Shown here: positions 1 through 12,520 of the stretch, in pieces
Position numbering within the stretch: the stretch's first letter is position 1
Layout: each line of letters begins with the position of its first letter
Assembly: GCA_026182355.1 (NCBI GenBank)
Contig: JAPFBL010000068.1
Location: 8,221,001-8,285,000, forward strand
Source: Hermatobates lingyangjiaoensis
Taxonomy: Eukaryota > Arthropoda > Insecta > Hemiptera > Hermatobatidae
Direction: 5' to 3'
DNA: 64,000 nt
Program-made: the position numbers and the translations under genes
Notes under the pieces: generated by a model
What the model saw: only the letters and a program-made list of their open reading frames with translations
Databases searched by the model: none
Told to the model about the DNA's origin: nothing

Positions 1-74
1 GTTATATTCTGTATATTTTGAACTCATATTTTCTGTTTCAGTGTAAAATTTTACTTCTTAAATTTGTTTTATAG

Positions 75-3000
75 ATGATTTCTGTGGAGGTCAATCACCT
101 TGCTCACCAGCAGTAGAAAATAATGAAGAAGAAATAGAAAATAGAGATGGAAACTTACGAATAGTCAATGTCGATGCCATTCATGTTCCAATCTCAAACA
201 ACCAAGAGGAAATTCCCAGAACTTATGAACAAGACGCTGCTATTAAAATGCAAGAGTACCACGAACAGAAACGGAAATATGTAAGGAATAATAAAATAAG
301 TCCTTAGTAATAAATAAATTGAAGATTTAAAATTATTTTCAGTACTATAAATGTAAAGCAATGTTATCGGAAAATAGGCCACATTATCCTGATAGATTTA
401 ATTTTCCCCTAAATCAGATTAAATAAGTTATTCCTACGAGTCAATATTCAAGGGCGAATAGCAACCTATTTACTCTGGAAGACCGGCAAAGGAAAATCTA
501 CTGGGGAAGATTATTGATGTTTCCCACTGAAAATTTGCAGCATTATTTACTTTTTGTTAACTACCTTCAATTTCCTTGTAATTTTTCAATAAATTCAGAG
601 TTTTGCAAAGCTGCACACACTAGCAATACCGACCACCTTGCCGAAGTGAATTGATTAATTCCTATCCTGCTTTCAATCTCTTTTGATTAAGTAGGAATAA
701 GAATTTGGTAATCAAATAAGAATAAACTATCTTATCTAGTAATTTTCATCCTCATTCAAACAGATCCGAAACTGGTCGAGTAAGGAATTCACGTATTCAT
801 ACAACGGTGATTCTCTCAGTCATCTATATCTAGACTTTACGTTCATGGACTTGTTCAGTATGTTATTTATTGTTATTCCTAGTTCTTTTTTTTTAAGCGC
901 ATAGCCTTGGGGACATTAGCGCTGCCCGCAGTTCGTAGATAGCATCATGGAAACATATTTTTGTGGAAATGACAATGGCACATATAGCTCATATTTGCAT
1001 GAATATCTAGGTCTCCTTTAAAGAATTTAACAACTCATCGTTTGTTTTTGTTAGCGCCTATGTGTGGTCATATGGCAGTAGTTCATATTTTTCTGCAGAA
1101 AAAGTATATTTTCTGCAGTTCTGTCATCTAGTTCATTTCTCTCGATTCCGACATGGCCCGGTATCTAGGCAAACTCTACCAGCTTCTCCTCAGTCAATTT
1201 TTAACTCGTGCATAGATTACGTTTATCAAAGGGTCGCTCTTGAATAGATTCTTAATAACAACGAGTACCGACTTAGAGTCTGACAAGATTAGCGATTTTT
1301 CAGGCTCTGTATTGCAATTTTCGAGGGCCTTGATTATGGCATATAGTTGAGTAGTATATACACTCGCTTTTACAGGTAAGGACTATGACATTGTTGTGTT
1401 GAGTATATAGTATATATCAGATAATCGGGAGCCATATGTAAGAATAGGCCTGGGTGTAGAAATTCGTGGACAAAGTCCTGGAAAGCTGCTCTATACACAT
1501 TTGATAGAGTATCACTTTTTCCATGTACGTCTCATCGAGCATAAAAAATAAGTTTTGAGTACGTCCAAGATGGGTAAAAACGAGTCTTAACTGGTACCAC
1601 TGGTATGCTTGTCAGAGATTGTTTCGGCTTTATTTTAGGTAACCAAACAGTTAGTGGTACTGTTCTTTGAGGGGGCCTGGTAGGAGTCTTTTTGTATTAC
1701 TGGTTTAACAAAATATCTGGTTTCGTCCTCTTTGTCATATCTCAACGTAAGCAATTCCCTTCTATAGCAGGCATGACACCAGTCATTGCGTTTATAGATT
1801 CATAGCGACTATTATTCCCAGTTACAAAAAATAATGGCTAGTGTTAAAAGAAAGAAATATATTAAATGATTTGAAAAATATCCTGTGTTTTCTTCCTAAT
1901 ATTTAATAGTTGTTCAATAGTTCCTACTATTAAGGCAATAATATGAATTCTCTTTGTACATCCAATGAGAATTTTTTCCATTCCACTGTTATAAACCTTT
2001 TATGAGGTTTTAACAACAATCAGTCACGTCTCTGTATATATTATACCAGATCATGAGTTAATCAGCTGAATAGCCGTCACCTCAAATCCCATAGCCTAAA
2101 ACTCAGAAAATGTTTCAAAGTTGAAATTTTAAAACATATTCCTGGTGATATTACTTCACATTAAGATCTTTTCTACAAACGCATATTTTGCTCATAGGAT
2201 ATCACTCTCATTCTGATCTCAATTTGAATAGTTAATTTCATTATTTCTATTTCATTTGTTTACTTTGTAAGTATATTTTACTTTTAGTTTCATGTAATAG
2301 TCATATTTTATTTATTTTTGTTTTCGTTTTTTTTTCATTTCTTTGTTTTATTCTTTCCGTCTCATATTGGTATTCGAATTATTTCGAATGTCATTAGGAG
2401 GTTATTAGTTGACTGTAGTCTTTGACAAAGCAGTAATCCTGTCACAGTTCCGACGATGATCAGAAAGATTAAAATAGTTAGTCTGATCTGTAGATGTGAA
2501 AAATTGAAACTGGTGAACCTTACAGGGCGTGGAAAAGATAAGTGATGTTTAATTTAAATATATAATGATTATATAATAAGAAGTTTCTGGGAAAAACTTT
2601 AGATGACTAAAAACAAAAAAAAATTATGGCTTTATGGTGTTTTAAAAAAAATATGAATGGTTGATTTTAGCGATGATTCTTGTATTCAGAAATATTCGAA
2701 GGATTAAATTCTTACAACCTTTTTCATAGTAGAATTGGTTAACACTTTACTTTTTCACGATTTAGTGATTTTTTTCTTAACGAGATAGAATGAGAAGGGG
2801 GGGGGGGGAATGGTGCTTAAGAAATTGGATTGAAAGCAGTAATAAATATTGTCACTAATTGTAATTTTATTCATAAGAGCTTAAAGAAGAAATGTTTTCC
2901 AAGCACTTATTATCAGGAGTACAAAGCAGCAATCATACAAGTCCGCTTACACTTTTCCAAAATAGTCCGATGAGGACTTGTCCTCATTCATGTATGAATT

Positions 3001-5784
3001 GTCTTCTTTTCATACATGAACTTTTGCCTTTTCTGATATGACTTTTCCCTTCAAGAAAAGTTCATAGTGCACATGTTTCATACCTATTAATTGCAACGAA
3101 ATGAGAGGAAGTATTGTCTCTTGGTATGACGCATATTATGCAGTATTGTACATAATTATTTAGCTAAGTAATGTTCTTTTGGTACAATTGTTGAAAATTA
3201 TTTTTCTATTCAGAAGGGAAAATTTTCTTGGAGAGAGTTTTGTTAAGATAAATCATTTTTAATAAAGGCGAAAAATAACTTTTAAGATTAGGAGGTTCCT
3301 TTTGTTTAGTTTACTTATATAAAAACATTTCAATAAAAAGTATAAAGTTTTCAGAAATGTTTGAATATTTTATGTTTTTCAGGCTAAAGCGTTAGATGAT
3401 GTAACAAAACGAGTAGCTGCTTGGCATGAACAGTTGCACGACGTTTTGGATGCATCTGAAGCGAGAAGCCATTATGATGTGCATGAGTATGGAACTAAAA
3501 TAATTGAAAGTTTCCCCGAAGATAATGAAGATTCAAATTGTTATCTTAACTTCACTGACATTATTAGGGGTCAACCACGGGAAGAAATATCTCGGTTTTT
3601 TCTTTCTTCCCTCATGCTGGTAAGTTTAGTAGAAGCTAATGTTTCTTATTTTTGATTTTCAAAGAGGATTGTTTCTATTACCATCTAAGGAAGGAACAGT
3701 AAAAGTTCATAAGGTTGTTAGTGCTACAGAGGTTGTTAGAATATATAGCAAAGTTAATGTGATACATTACATCATCCTGACTATTGATGGTTATTCAGGT
3801 ATCTGTTTAATATAAATTGTTCCCGTTTTGAGGGAATTATGGGGCCTATGGCAGCACAGTAGTACTTATGCTTTCAGTAATATAATTACCTGTTTTGAAT
3901 GACTAACAGTAACACAAAATTAATTATTTGATGTGAGATTTTATGATGTGACTGTATTCTCCCAACAATTTAATACTCTTTATAATTAAATGATTATCAT
4001 AAGTACCATATGGGTTGTAGGTAATATTATCACAAAAATACATCTTTACTTCTGCGTTATCCTCATAACTACCAGTTTGGGAACTTGTCTTCTAATGTGA
4101 TGCTCCTAGATTATTTGGAAAATAACATTCAGTTTGCTTTAGATAAGGCTCTCTCATATTTTCTAAAGTTCGCAGTTATCGAAAATCAAATATATTTCTT
4201 TTCTATTTTTGTTCATAATTTTTCATAATAAAAATATATAATGTTAAAATATATTAATGAGTGAATAATTAATTTAAAAAAAATTAATGTTTACTATTCC
4301 AGTAAAAAAAGTTATCTTGAAATCAAATTTAAATGAATAACAATGTTGGAGTTAAAACTTTGAAGTCTGAGAAATCATAGTGACTTTTGGGGTTACATAA
4401 GTGATGAGAAACAGTTACTGTTAGTGTTCTGTTTGATAGCTTTCAGTAATATGCATAATTACTTTGTCGTATAGCAGACGGTAAGGTAAGTTGACTTTGC
4501 TACAGAGACGTGAATTCCAGTTCCATAACTTCCCCTAAAAATTCAATATGCAGGCACTTGAAAATATTCAATATAATATTGTTGATTTATCTATAAAAGT
4601 GACATATGAATCTGATGCCATGGGTGCTGATAATTACTGGTAACATTGAAAAATTCCATTTAAATAAATTAGCGCAGTTCATTGAATTGGATAAAGTAGG
4701 TTAAAGAATACACCTACTGAAATGGATAATTCTCTAATATGATTAACTTGCTAACTCCCCTTAAAAATAAAATGTCCACGATTCCATCTAAAAATGTCTT
4801 CTACATTGATTCGTATGTACAAGTTTGTTTACTTTAATATCCTTTATTTCTCTGATACTCCCACTCCGAAGATTATTTGATATTCTCGGGTAAATTATGA
4901 CGGTTCTAAAGTATAACAGAAGTCCTCAGTTAACTTTTAAGCGAAATTCTAAAACTGAATAGGAGGAACTTTACCCAAAGTCTCAAATATGTTATATTCT
5001 CTTATTACGGTTATATTTCATTACTACCCCTTCAAACTCCTTTAATTTTGGCACTTGGATCACAGTCTTAATTTCATGTCTTTAACTTTTTTACTGTACA
5101 GTTGGTGAAGTATCATAATCAAGAAAAGCATTATTTGGAGGTTCACAGATTTTCATGTTTTGAAGTCCCAGAACCAGTTTTTATACTTACATTACCATAT
5201 TGGTGTTGCCCGTCCTGCTCTTTTATGGATCTACTGCACGTTGTGCAATCGTACCCATATGCTATGAACGAAATCTGTAATTCATACACTCCTTTTTTAA
5301 AAGAAGTATATATTTTTTTACAACCGTAGCATGAAAACATCTTATACCAATAAAGAAATGATTTGCTTTCAATAATACTAATTTCGTATTTCGTAAAAAT
5401 ATATATGTATGGTGGTGTTACAGAGAATGCTTTAATTTATATATACATCTGATTTCAATAAAATTCTAAAAAAAAAGGTATTTCATTTTTACTATTAATC
5501 AAGTAAGATGTCAATGAGTTAGGAGGTAAAATTATGCAATTCAGGGATTGGGTTAGGAATAGAATTTGATAATGTCACTTATAGTATAGTGAAAGCAACT
5601 TAAGATTATGTTACTCATGTAAACTTCGATATTCTCTTTGTTTCAGGCTAACACATATAATGTGGAACTCAGTCATTCTATTCCCGGAGATTTGGTCAAA
5701 GACTGCTTACAGATTAAACTTCTCTCCCGATTAAGGCATCATGAAGAAATGGATGAAAACTTTGAAAATATCCATCAGTTTTAG
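75..5784 (+). CDS. NCAPH2: Condensin-2 complex subunit H2, C-terminal part (5' end outside window)
   Basis: NCAPH2 is the kleisin subunit of condensin II, which bridges the SMC2/SMC4 heads and shapes mitotic chromosomes in the nucleus. Three exons join in frame: 75-280, 3383-3619 and 5647-5784 (stop TAG 5782-5784), giving the last 192 residues. All borders are AG/GT (acceptors end at 74, 3382 and 5646; donors start at 281 and 3620). The first exon is acidic (NNEEEIEN) and ends in a basic YHEQKRKY stretch. The second and third hold the conserved C-terminal winged-helix region, recognised from YDVHEYGTKIIESF, IIRGQPREEISRFFLSSL and LANTYNVELS. In kleisins this domain contacts the kappa-SMC head (SMC4). 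The N-terminal SMC2-binding part must lie upstream of base 1. The family call rests on recognition by eye, not on a search. The second intron is clean; the first carries a dead LINE on the opposite strand. Confidence 0.85.
888..1815 (-). mobile_element. Decayed non-LTR retrotransposon: RT tail plus RNase H fragment
   Basis: This lies in NCAPH2 intron 1, antisense to the gene. Reading the minus strand from about 1815 down to 888 gives a broken frame with several stops. It recalls a Jockey/R1-type LINE: an RT-tail segment (SINAMTGVMPAIEGNCLR), then RNase H pieces including ASVYTTQLYAIIKALENC and SLILSDSKSVLVVIKNL (near 1240-1370), and after a frameshift an IPGHVGIERNELDDRTAE-like box (near 1110-1170). 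TxLYAIxxAL, SDSKSV and PGHVG are the usual order of RNase H active-site blocks in such elements. The minus strand ends in a short A run near 888-895, which may be the 3' tail. Clade assignment is tentative. Confidence 0.7.
1816..3382. other. NCAPH2 intron 1, remainder (also 281-887)
   Basis: AT-rich intron sequence with no supported gene. It holds a 10-nt G run near 2799-2808 and ordinary A/T runs. The polypyrimidine stretch before the acceptor is at about 3370-3382. Nothing else was recognised here or at 281-887. Confidence 0.6.
3620..5646. other. NCAPH2 intron 2
   Basis: AT-rich intron without recognisable mobile-element coding. Open frames of 60-75 codons at 5102-5340 occur on both strands, lack any family signature and look like chance. 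The acceptor (TTTCAG) ends at 5646. Confidence 0.6.
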
Positions 5785-6494
5785 ATTACTTAATATTTCA
5801 TTTATCTGAATACTTCGATCAAACTAACAAAAGCAAAATAATGTTATATATTGAGTTGAATATTTTTTTATTTTATATTCACCTTAAAAAGTAATGAAGT
5901 GCATATATAGTATGCTTTGTTGTATAGTATGACATGTAGTTATATTTTTCAATTGTATATAAATATTTTAGAGGAGGTATATGAATTTTAGTTACCATAA
6001 GGAAAAAAAGTAAAATAGACAACTGTGATCTCAATTTTTTTTAATCTGAAGGTGAAGGTGTTTATTGTTAAATTGTATTGAGTGCAATTTTTTTCTGACT
6101 TACGATGTAGTTTCTTTTGAACTGGAGTCGCACTTTTGGAAAAATGTTACGAACAAATCTTATTCAAGATCAACTAGAAGAGAACAAAACAGTAAGTCAA
6201 TGGCGTTAATATTTTATGTGTACTTTTGATTTGTATTAAATCTTATCCATGATGATGGGAAAGTGAAATATTTAAAGAAAATGCATGTTGTTTTGGAAAA
6301 AAATTGGATATGCATGAAGATCGAAATTTAAAATGTTACATTAAATAATCAGATATTTTTGGTAATCTGAAATTGGTGTGATTGATTACCATCAGTAACA
6401 ATGGGATACGGAAGAACAGATTTACTAACGAAAGCATTATGTTCAAATTCTAGTTTCAGGTAGTTTTTCATTTTGGGTGGGAGATAAATGAAGA

Positions 6495-6600
6495 AAAAGG
6501 GATTAGACTGGAAGGGCAATGCGGCCTATGCAGGGAGCCGAACATCTGTTCGAGCGTCCCCCAACGCCATCTAACCAATCAACTTAATCCCCCCTCCTAC
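6495..6600. other. GC-rich patch of unknown identity
   Basis: About 100 nt that is clearly GC-richer than its surroundings, with a small inverted repeat (CGAAC near 6539, GTTCG near 6548). The GTTCGAG box near 6548-6554 resembles a tRNA B box, but no complete tRNA cloverleaf can be drawn. It could be a fragment of a tRNA-derived SINE. Confidence 0.25.
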
Positions 6601-6974
6601 AATCTACAAATTAATATGCTAAAAACATTATAGCAGGATATAGATTTAGCTATTATAATTATATGACATTGAAGTTACAAAGGCTACTAGATCTAATTCT
6701 ATTTGATAGAGGAAGGTCCTATTGACGGTTATTAGAGAGATTATTAAAAAGAAGTGAACCTTTTTTATAGTTCCATTAAGTCTTTTTTACCTATATATTA
6801 AACTATTTAAAAATATATTTTTAAGCGTGTTTGAAACAAATTAAACCAAAAAAAATCTGAGTGGCCTACACTCAACTTTACTATAAGTAAACTTAATATC
6901 AAATTCTTGGGTGTATAATATATAATGTCTCATTTAAGCAAAGTATAATCGTCTAAATGGGAGGTGTTAATTAG

Positions 6975-7050
6975 TCTTTCATTCCTGAGGTAGTATAGAT
7001 AGTGATTGATCCACTTATCAATAGATAAGCCTTTTTTGTATGTCACACAA
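6975..7050 (+). repeat. Diverged copy of the interior of the 29192-29650 MITE
   Basis: The stretch runs collinearly with about 29470-29540 (shared blocks ATTCCTG, GGTAGTA, ATAGTGATTGA, TTATCAATA, CACAC in the same order). The terminal repeats are not visible here. It is an old fragment of the same non-autonomous family. Confidence 0.5.
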
Positions 7051-9703
7051 TTAATGGATATACAACAGCATATCTATATGCTACAGCATACATGCTGTAT
7101 AACTAGAGCAGTAATAACATTATGAAAAGCCAGAGTGAAAATTTGCTTATACAAAATAATTTCCTACAAGAGACCATGGCTTTTGCTCCAATATCCCGTG
7201 GATCTCTTACATAGTTTATCAGACCTCATTCTACATTTAATACTTCAGACAAATTTTCCCATTTAGAACTTGAAAATATTTTAACTATTTTAAAAAGATA
7301 ACAAAGTTTTTGTTTGAAATGTCAAAAACATGTAAGAAAAATATGTCGTTTTCAGATAATTTATAAATTAAGATGTAAGATCATTTCAATTTTTTTTTAA
7401 TCTGAATAATATACTACATTTTTCGTCTTTTATCAAATTATTATACTGAAAATTTTGTGGCATGGTAGAGTTTTCTAAAAACTCACTTTTCTTTCTCTTA
7501 GTCAAAAATCATAAAAAACCAATTTACACTGAGCGAATGTTTATTTTTTTCCACGTGCTGTACCTGTTATAGTTTCCTATAAATGTATAGTGAGAAAAAA
7601 ATATATTGGTAATTAGCCACTTTTACATTCTTAAATCAAGTTCAAAGTCGACTTCTCTGTATAATTTTAAATTTAAAAGCTGGAAACTTGAAATTTTTAA
7701 AAATATGGTATGAATTATTACACTACAACAGTGTAAAAGCTGGAAATTAGACTAAACTGGAAGCCCTTCTATACGACGAAAAAGTTCATTCCGAAAACTT
7801 CAATATTACCTAATAATAATGTTATTCATAAACGTAAAAAAAACAGCATCTGATATTAACCTTTGAGATTGAATTATAAGTCCAAATTTTTACATTTCAT
7901 TGAAAAAAAAATATTTCCCGTTGTTTTAAAATTCTGAATATATTTTTCGTTTATTCCATTTGTAAGGTCATAGATAATGCCAAAATTTTAAAACTCTAGC
8001 ATTAGCAGTTTAGGAGAAAATAATTTTTCTAAAAACCGCTTTTTGGGAAAAAAAGTTACTTTCCCGTCATGCATAATTCTCCCCAAACAATAGGGATCAT
8101 CTACACTATGTATGGTCCATTTTTGTGTAAAATATCTACTTGATCCATCAAAGGTTCTGGACCGTAGCGTGGAAACAAGCAATGCTAACACACTCACCCA
8201 CACACACAGACATCATCGAGAAAACATCATAAAACGACTTCTGGGACCTCAAAACATATAATTCCGTCAAAATCCCGAGATCGAATTTTTTCACGATCCC
8301 TATACTTTACTTATAGTAAAGTAAACAGTACACATCAATTCAATGGGATGTTTTAGACACAATTAATGATTGATTTTAAAATACACCATAAAGATTGAAT
8401 TTTAATTGAGATGTATACATAGTACTTGCATCAATTATGATTATGAATTTACTCCTTGTTTTAAAGTAAACATTCCAAAAACATTTAACAGCTCAAATTC
8501 TTTGATTAATTTGTGAAAGTAGTGTATAATTCTTTATATTTTTATAGATTTAAAAGAATATAAAGTCTGCTTTTAAAAAATGGATCATTAGTAGGTTTAG
8601 TGAGGTATAGTAATAAAAAAGTTATATCTATACCCCGCTAAACCACCTACCATTGACTCATTGACCACAGTCACTTCTGAAGTCTACCTCTCTTGTATAC
8701 ATAATAGAAGAAATGTTTCACTTGAACTAGTAACTTATTAATCTTTCTGCTCATTTGTTTTAGTTGTACTATATTTATTAATTTTGGATTTTGGAATCGT
8801 AAAACAACTATCTGTAAACTACATCATTTCGATTAAATCAGCTCAACTCTCTTACTCTAGAAAATTTCTACGAGATTTCAAGTACTGTCTGTCGTATCTT
8901 GTTCGTACAGCTTTGTATATCGGATGATTAGAAATATCTGGATAATCTTGCCGTACTATTTATATCAGAGTGCCGCTATGATGAATTATAGAAGTATTTT
9001 CTCTTAACCCTAAAATGTTTATATAATAGCAAATTAATGAGTATGTAATAATACAATTTTACAATTTCGTTGTAAATCAAGTCTATTTGTTCTACAAGTG
9101 AGTGAATAGGTGACAGAATTCAACAAACTGATGCGTTTTATTCAATTTCCAGGACTATTGCTTACCTGGTAACGGTAATGGTCTCAATTCTTCGTTATGT
9201 GACTATGGACAAGTCAGCTCTCTCTAAATAGTCATGAATTTACCTTAACCCAAGAATAAAATATTACCTGGTTTTCTTAAATTGGTTTATATAAATATCT
9301 AAGATTGATATATTAGAGTTTCACTGACCCTAAGAGGGAAATACTCATGGTAACTTTATTAAACCTTCACCAATGTTTACTTTGTTCGGCTTTTTAACAG
9401 TGCAAAATTGAATATGGAATTATTTTTTGTGGTTGACGGACTTAAACAGTGTAGTTGTTAAAGGATTTAGCACCACTTCAAAATTACACTTAGCTGTTAT
9501 TTAAAATTCGAGGTCTAAATGTTCCCTATAGAAAGAGAAAGCTTTCGCTGCAGCCTGGTGGCAAGCCATACTATTCACACTCATATCATTCAAGTCTCAT
9601 CGAAACCTGTAGTCATTTGTAATTATAAATATTGGTTATTTGTTTTACATGGTTCCATCCCTCTTTGGATACATGGTATGAAAAAAATCACATATATAAA
9701 GAC

Positions 9704-9966
9704 TGTTTTTAACAGTAATGCTTCAGTAGGAGCTTGTGAAATATTATATATTTCTCTTCTTGATATCTGATCCACTAAATAGCCGGATAGGACAGTTTGC
9801 TCAATTTCTATGTTGCTACCTCTTCTCCGGATGAAGATTGGTGTTGAAATATAGCCAATATGTTTCTCTGTAGTATATTACCATCTTGGTTAACATCTGA
9901 AGATACCAGCCTATCTTTACGGGTATCAAAATATCGAAGTGAGTCTTCATCAGTGTTTTCTTGAAT
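9704..9966 (+). repeat. Dispersed repeat, copy 1 of a direct pair
   Basis: About 260 nt that matches 10946-11226 in the same orientation at roughly 85-90 percent by eye, with small indels. Inside are CTGAAGA (9897-9903), a stem whose GATACC and GGTATC arms can pair, and a donor-like GTGAGT (9939-9944). This is the hairpin-plus-donor arrangement of the Penelope-linked foldback units found later in the window. Confidence 0.7.
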
Positions 9967-10945
9967 AATTCACTAGCTTTTTACCCTATAATGAGTAAAT
10001 ACCACGTAATAATTGATTGCACTGCCTTAGAAGAAAAAATCACCTATTGATAGGAAATACCTATGTTAATGTTAAGTTTTATGTATTCTCTTCTAAAAAT
10101 TTTTTCAGATACTTTTTTTTGTATGATATTTTTCTATTTATCTTTTATATTCTTTGACTATTAACTTTAATGAAGTATAGAATATTTAACTGTTGTTTGA
10201 TAAACAACTTGATTTAAAAGTTTCATCGAATCAAATCTATAATTTGATTTTCCTGTTAATATCTAGTAAACCAACCAGTTAAGAATATATATCTCTTCTA
10301 GAAATATTCTAATGGTCAGAATGAACAAATGTTTTTTATTTGCTTGAAATAACACTAAAGGTATACCTATTTATTATTTAAAAATATTTGTATTTTGTTC
10401 TTATACATGAATATGATAAAAAAAACCTAGTATTAATAAATAATAAATATTAATAATTCACATCAAGAATTCCATAAAATATTCCAAACTGCACTTATTA
10501 AAGAAATCACTATATTGACAAAAGAAATTAGATAAATTATGGTCTTAATTACTGACATGATGTCAAAAGTTGATTGTCACAACTTTCTTATAGACATTTC
10601 AGAATATACATATATATAAATGAAACGATCCACAAGTACAATTAATTCATGCACAAAAAGGGACAGCCGTCAACATATAATCTTAATGACGACGGATGTC
10701 GAAATTATTGAACTGTCTGTGCATTACATAACAATTACGTCAAATAAAACTAATGTTTCACCACAATATGAAATTCTAAAGTGGGTGTAAGATCTTTCGG
10801 CTTGTAACGGTCCTCTCATTCTGTTTGACCTTTAAAATCATGGATACTACACTACATGCATTTGTCAGTAATCTTATTACAATATATACGAATCCTCCTG
10901 TTATAAATTTTAATAACTCTTTTCTTCAAATCCTCTAATAGATCT
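9967..10945. other. Intergenic spacer between the direct repeat copies
   Basis: AT-rich DNA. Around 10620-10760 lies a decayed unit containing GACGACGGATGTCGAAAT (near 10688), the same stem and GAAA block seen at 27786-27820 and 52947-52981, so it is an old copy of that family. A TAGCTTTTTACCCTA block near 9978 recurs in the hairpin at 45981-46038. Confidence 0.5.
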
Positions 10946-11226
10946 GTGTTTTTAACAGTAATGCTTCAATAGGAGCTTGTGAAATAGTATATATTTCTCT
11001 TCTTGATGTCTGATCCACTAACTGGCCGGATAGGACAGTTTGCTTAATTTCTAGTTGCTCTTCTCCGGATGAAGATTGGTGTTGAAATATAGTAATGTTT
11101 CTCTGCAGTTGGTCTATACATATATATTACCATCTTGGTTAACATCTGAAGATACCAACCTCTCTTCCTAATGACTACGGGGTATAAAAATATCGAAGTG
11201 AGTCTTCGCCAGTGTTTTCTTGAGCT
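10946..11226 (+). repeat. Dispersed repeat, copy 2 of a direct pair
   Basis: Second copy of the 9704-9966 unit. It has CTGAAGA at 11146-11152 and GTGAGT at 11198-11203. It abuts a different Penelope-linked terminal unit at 11227, so two families lie side by side. Confidence 0.7.
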
Positions 11227-11380
11227 TAATATTATATATATATATAGTTCAATATAGACAAAGAAACGTAGAGAAATCAAAAGAACACACTTACAGTCTC
11301 TAATTTTCGTTTTGAACAGTCTTCAGGAGAGATAAAAGAGGGAAACCAAGCGCACTGGTTCAGAGACGGTTGGAGAACGT
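11227..11380 (-). mobile_element. Solo Penelope-type terminal repeat next to the URI1 stop codon
   Basis: Matches the terminal unit at 38779-38906 and, inverted, at 39479-39600 (ATATAGACAAAGAAAC, GAGAAATCAAAAGAACACAC, CTTCAGGAGAGATAA, CAAGCGCACTGGTTCAGAGA). On the minus strand the decayed hairpin core runs from 11325 to 11289, ending in GTAAGT. It ends about 55 nt from the URI1 stop, so it probably lies in the URI1 3' UTR and may influence 3' end formation (inference). Confidence 0.7.
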
Positions 11381-11434
11381 CTGTTGGATTGCAGATCCAA
11401 CACTTGTTAAATAAATTTTCACAAACATTTACGA

Positions 11435-12520
11435 TCAATGTTTTTTCCGAGAAGCCTTAAATTTACTGAGTGGTCTTTTACTGTCCATTAGGGATTGTTC
11501 ATTAGCTGTTGAATGTTCTGTAACTTCTCCAATAACTACGGAACATGCTTTAGAAGAGTTGACTTTTATAGAATTGTTGGGAACATTGAGGTCATCAGAA
11601 ATAAATTTAACAGTTTTTGTTTGATTTTTCTTGTTTAAAATCTTCTGAATGTTATCACAGCTATTAGACGGACATTCAACAGAAGGACCATCAGGGGTTA
11701 CAGTTTGTTTTAGTATTGTTTTTGAGGGTTTTAAAGTTTCCCTGACAGATTCATTTGAATTGAAACAGTGGGAAACTTTTTCAGCACCATCATACGGGGA
11801 ATTTATGAAAGAATTATTTGTATTAAGTGATGGTGTTATATCAGAATCTTTGAAACGTACATCTTCCTCACTTTCAGAATTTTGACTTGAACCATACTCT
11901 TCGTCATCAGTTGATCCCATTCTATCCAACTCATCTTCTAATTCTTCCTGTAACTCTAACATATCCAGTTTGCGCCATAAATCTTCATCGTTTTCAATAT
12001 TTTTGGATGTAGCTTTACTAGCATTCAATTCTGCCAATTTCTTTTTATAACTCCTTACTTTTTCCTTATGTTCTTCCCTCCAACGCTCCTCTTTAGTTTC
12101 GTTATACTCTTCTATCAGTTCATTACCCTCCATATCAATGTCTTTATAAGTAAGCCTTGATTCAATTAACTTTCTTTCTTTCTCCAAATTACTTAAATGC
12201 TCTTTACAAGTATTAATTCTTCTTTCACAAATATCTACAGCTTTGTGAACTGACGTTTTGATAAAATACCCATCACCTATTGAGACCATTATATCATTTA
12301 AATGCAACAAGAAACCTCTAAAAAGAGCTTTATTTCCTATAGGAACCATTACCGGGACTTTCAAGTGAAGTAGAAAATTCTTCAGCCTATCTCGTACTCC
12401 TTCATTTTCTTCTTTGTATTTACTCCATTTCTGAGTTGATCTATTATTTTCGATTAATGTTTTAAAATACTCTCTTGTATATAGTGTTTGATCTGATTTT
12501 GTTATAACTGAATTAAGCAT
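11435..12520 (-). CDS. URI1: Unconventional prefoldin RPB5 interactor 1
   Basis: This is a 361-residue intronless reading frame on the minus strand. URI1 is an alpha-class prefoldin-like protein that binds RNA polymerase subunit RPB5 and works in the R2TP/prefoldin-like complex that helps assemble RNA polymerases. Residues about 50-130 match the alpha-prefoldin core: helix, a beta hairpin with VPVMVPIGNKALFRGFLLH and DIMVSIGDGYFIKTS, then a second helix rich in E/K. About residues 200-220 hold WRKLDMLELQEELEDELDRM, resembling the RPB5-contact region. The middle and C-terminal parts are acidic and Ser/Asn-rich, and the end is basic (KFKASRKKH). The ATG chosen is the first in frame. The protein is shorter than the human one (about 535 aa), mostly in the disordered part. 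It is divergent to CDC7, with 794 nt between the ATGs. Confidence 0.85.
   Translation of the reverse strand: MLNSVITKSDQTLYTREYFKTLIENNRSTQKWSKYKEENEGVRDRLKNFLLHLKVPVMVPIGNKALFRGFLLHLNDIMVSIGDGYFIKTSVHKAVDICERRINTCKEHLSNLEKERKLIESRLTYKDIDMEGNELIEEYNETKEERWREEHKEKVRSYKKKLAELNASKATSKNIENDEDLWRKLDMLELQEELEDELDRMGSTDDEEYGSSQNSESEEDVRFKDSDITPSLNTNNSFINSPYDGAEKVSHCFNSNESVRETLKPSKTILKQTVTPDGPSVECPSNSCDNIQKILNKKNQTKTVKFISDDLNVPNNSIKVNSSKACSVVIGEVTEHSTANEQSLMDSKRPLSKFKASRKKH

Larger units (their letters stand above)
5785..9703. other. Intergenic region downstream of NCAPH2
   Basis: No host gene is seen. The sequence is AT-rich, with a GC-richer patch at 6495-6600, a stretch related to a hAT-type MITE at 6975-7050, and a pair of TTTACT-rich inverted motifs near 6878 and 8305 that could bound a dispersed element. 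A frame at 7988-8203 (-) has no recognisable domain. NCAPH2 and URI1 are convergent across this region. Confidence 0.55.

Noticed and set aside
5102..5340. Overlapping 75- and 65-codon frames on opposite strands
   Set aside because: Inside NCAPH2 intron 2, no family resemblance, and no splice sites joining them to the gene.
6500..6600. tRNA gene
   Set aside because: Only a B-box-like GTTCGAG is present; no acceptor or anticodon stem could be drawn.
11649..11885. 78-codon frame (+)
   Set aside because: Lies opposite the URI1 coding sequence and has no features of its own.
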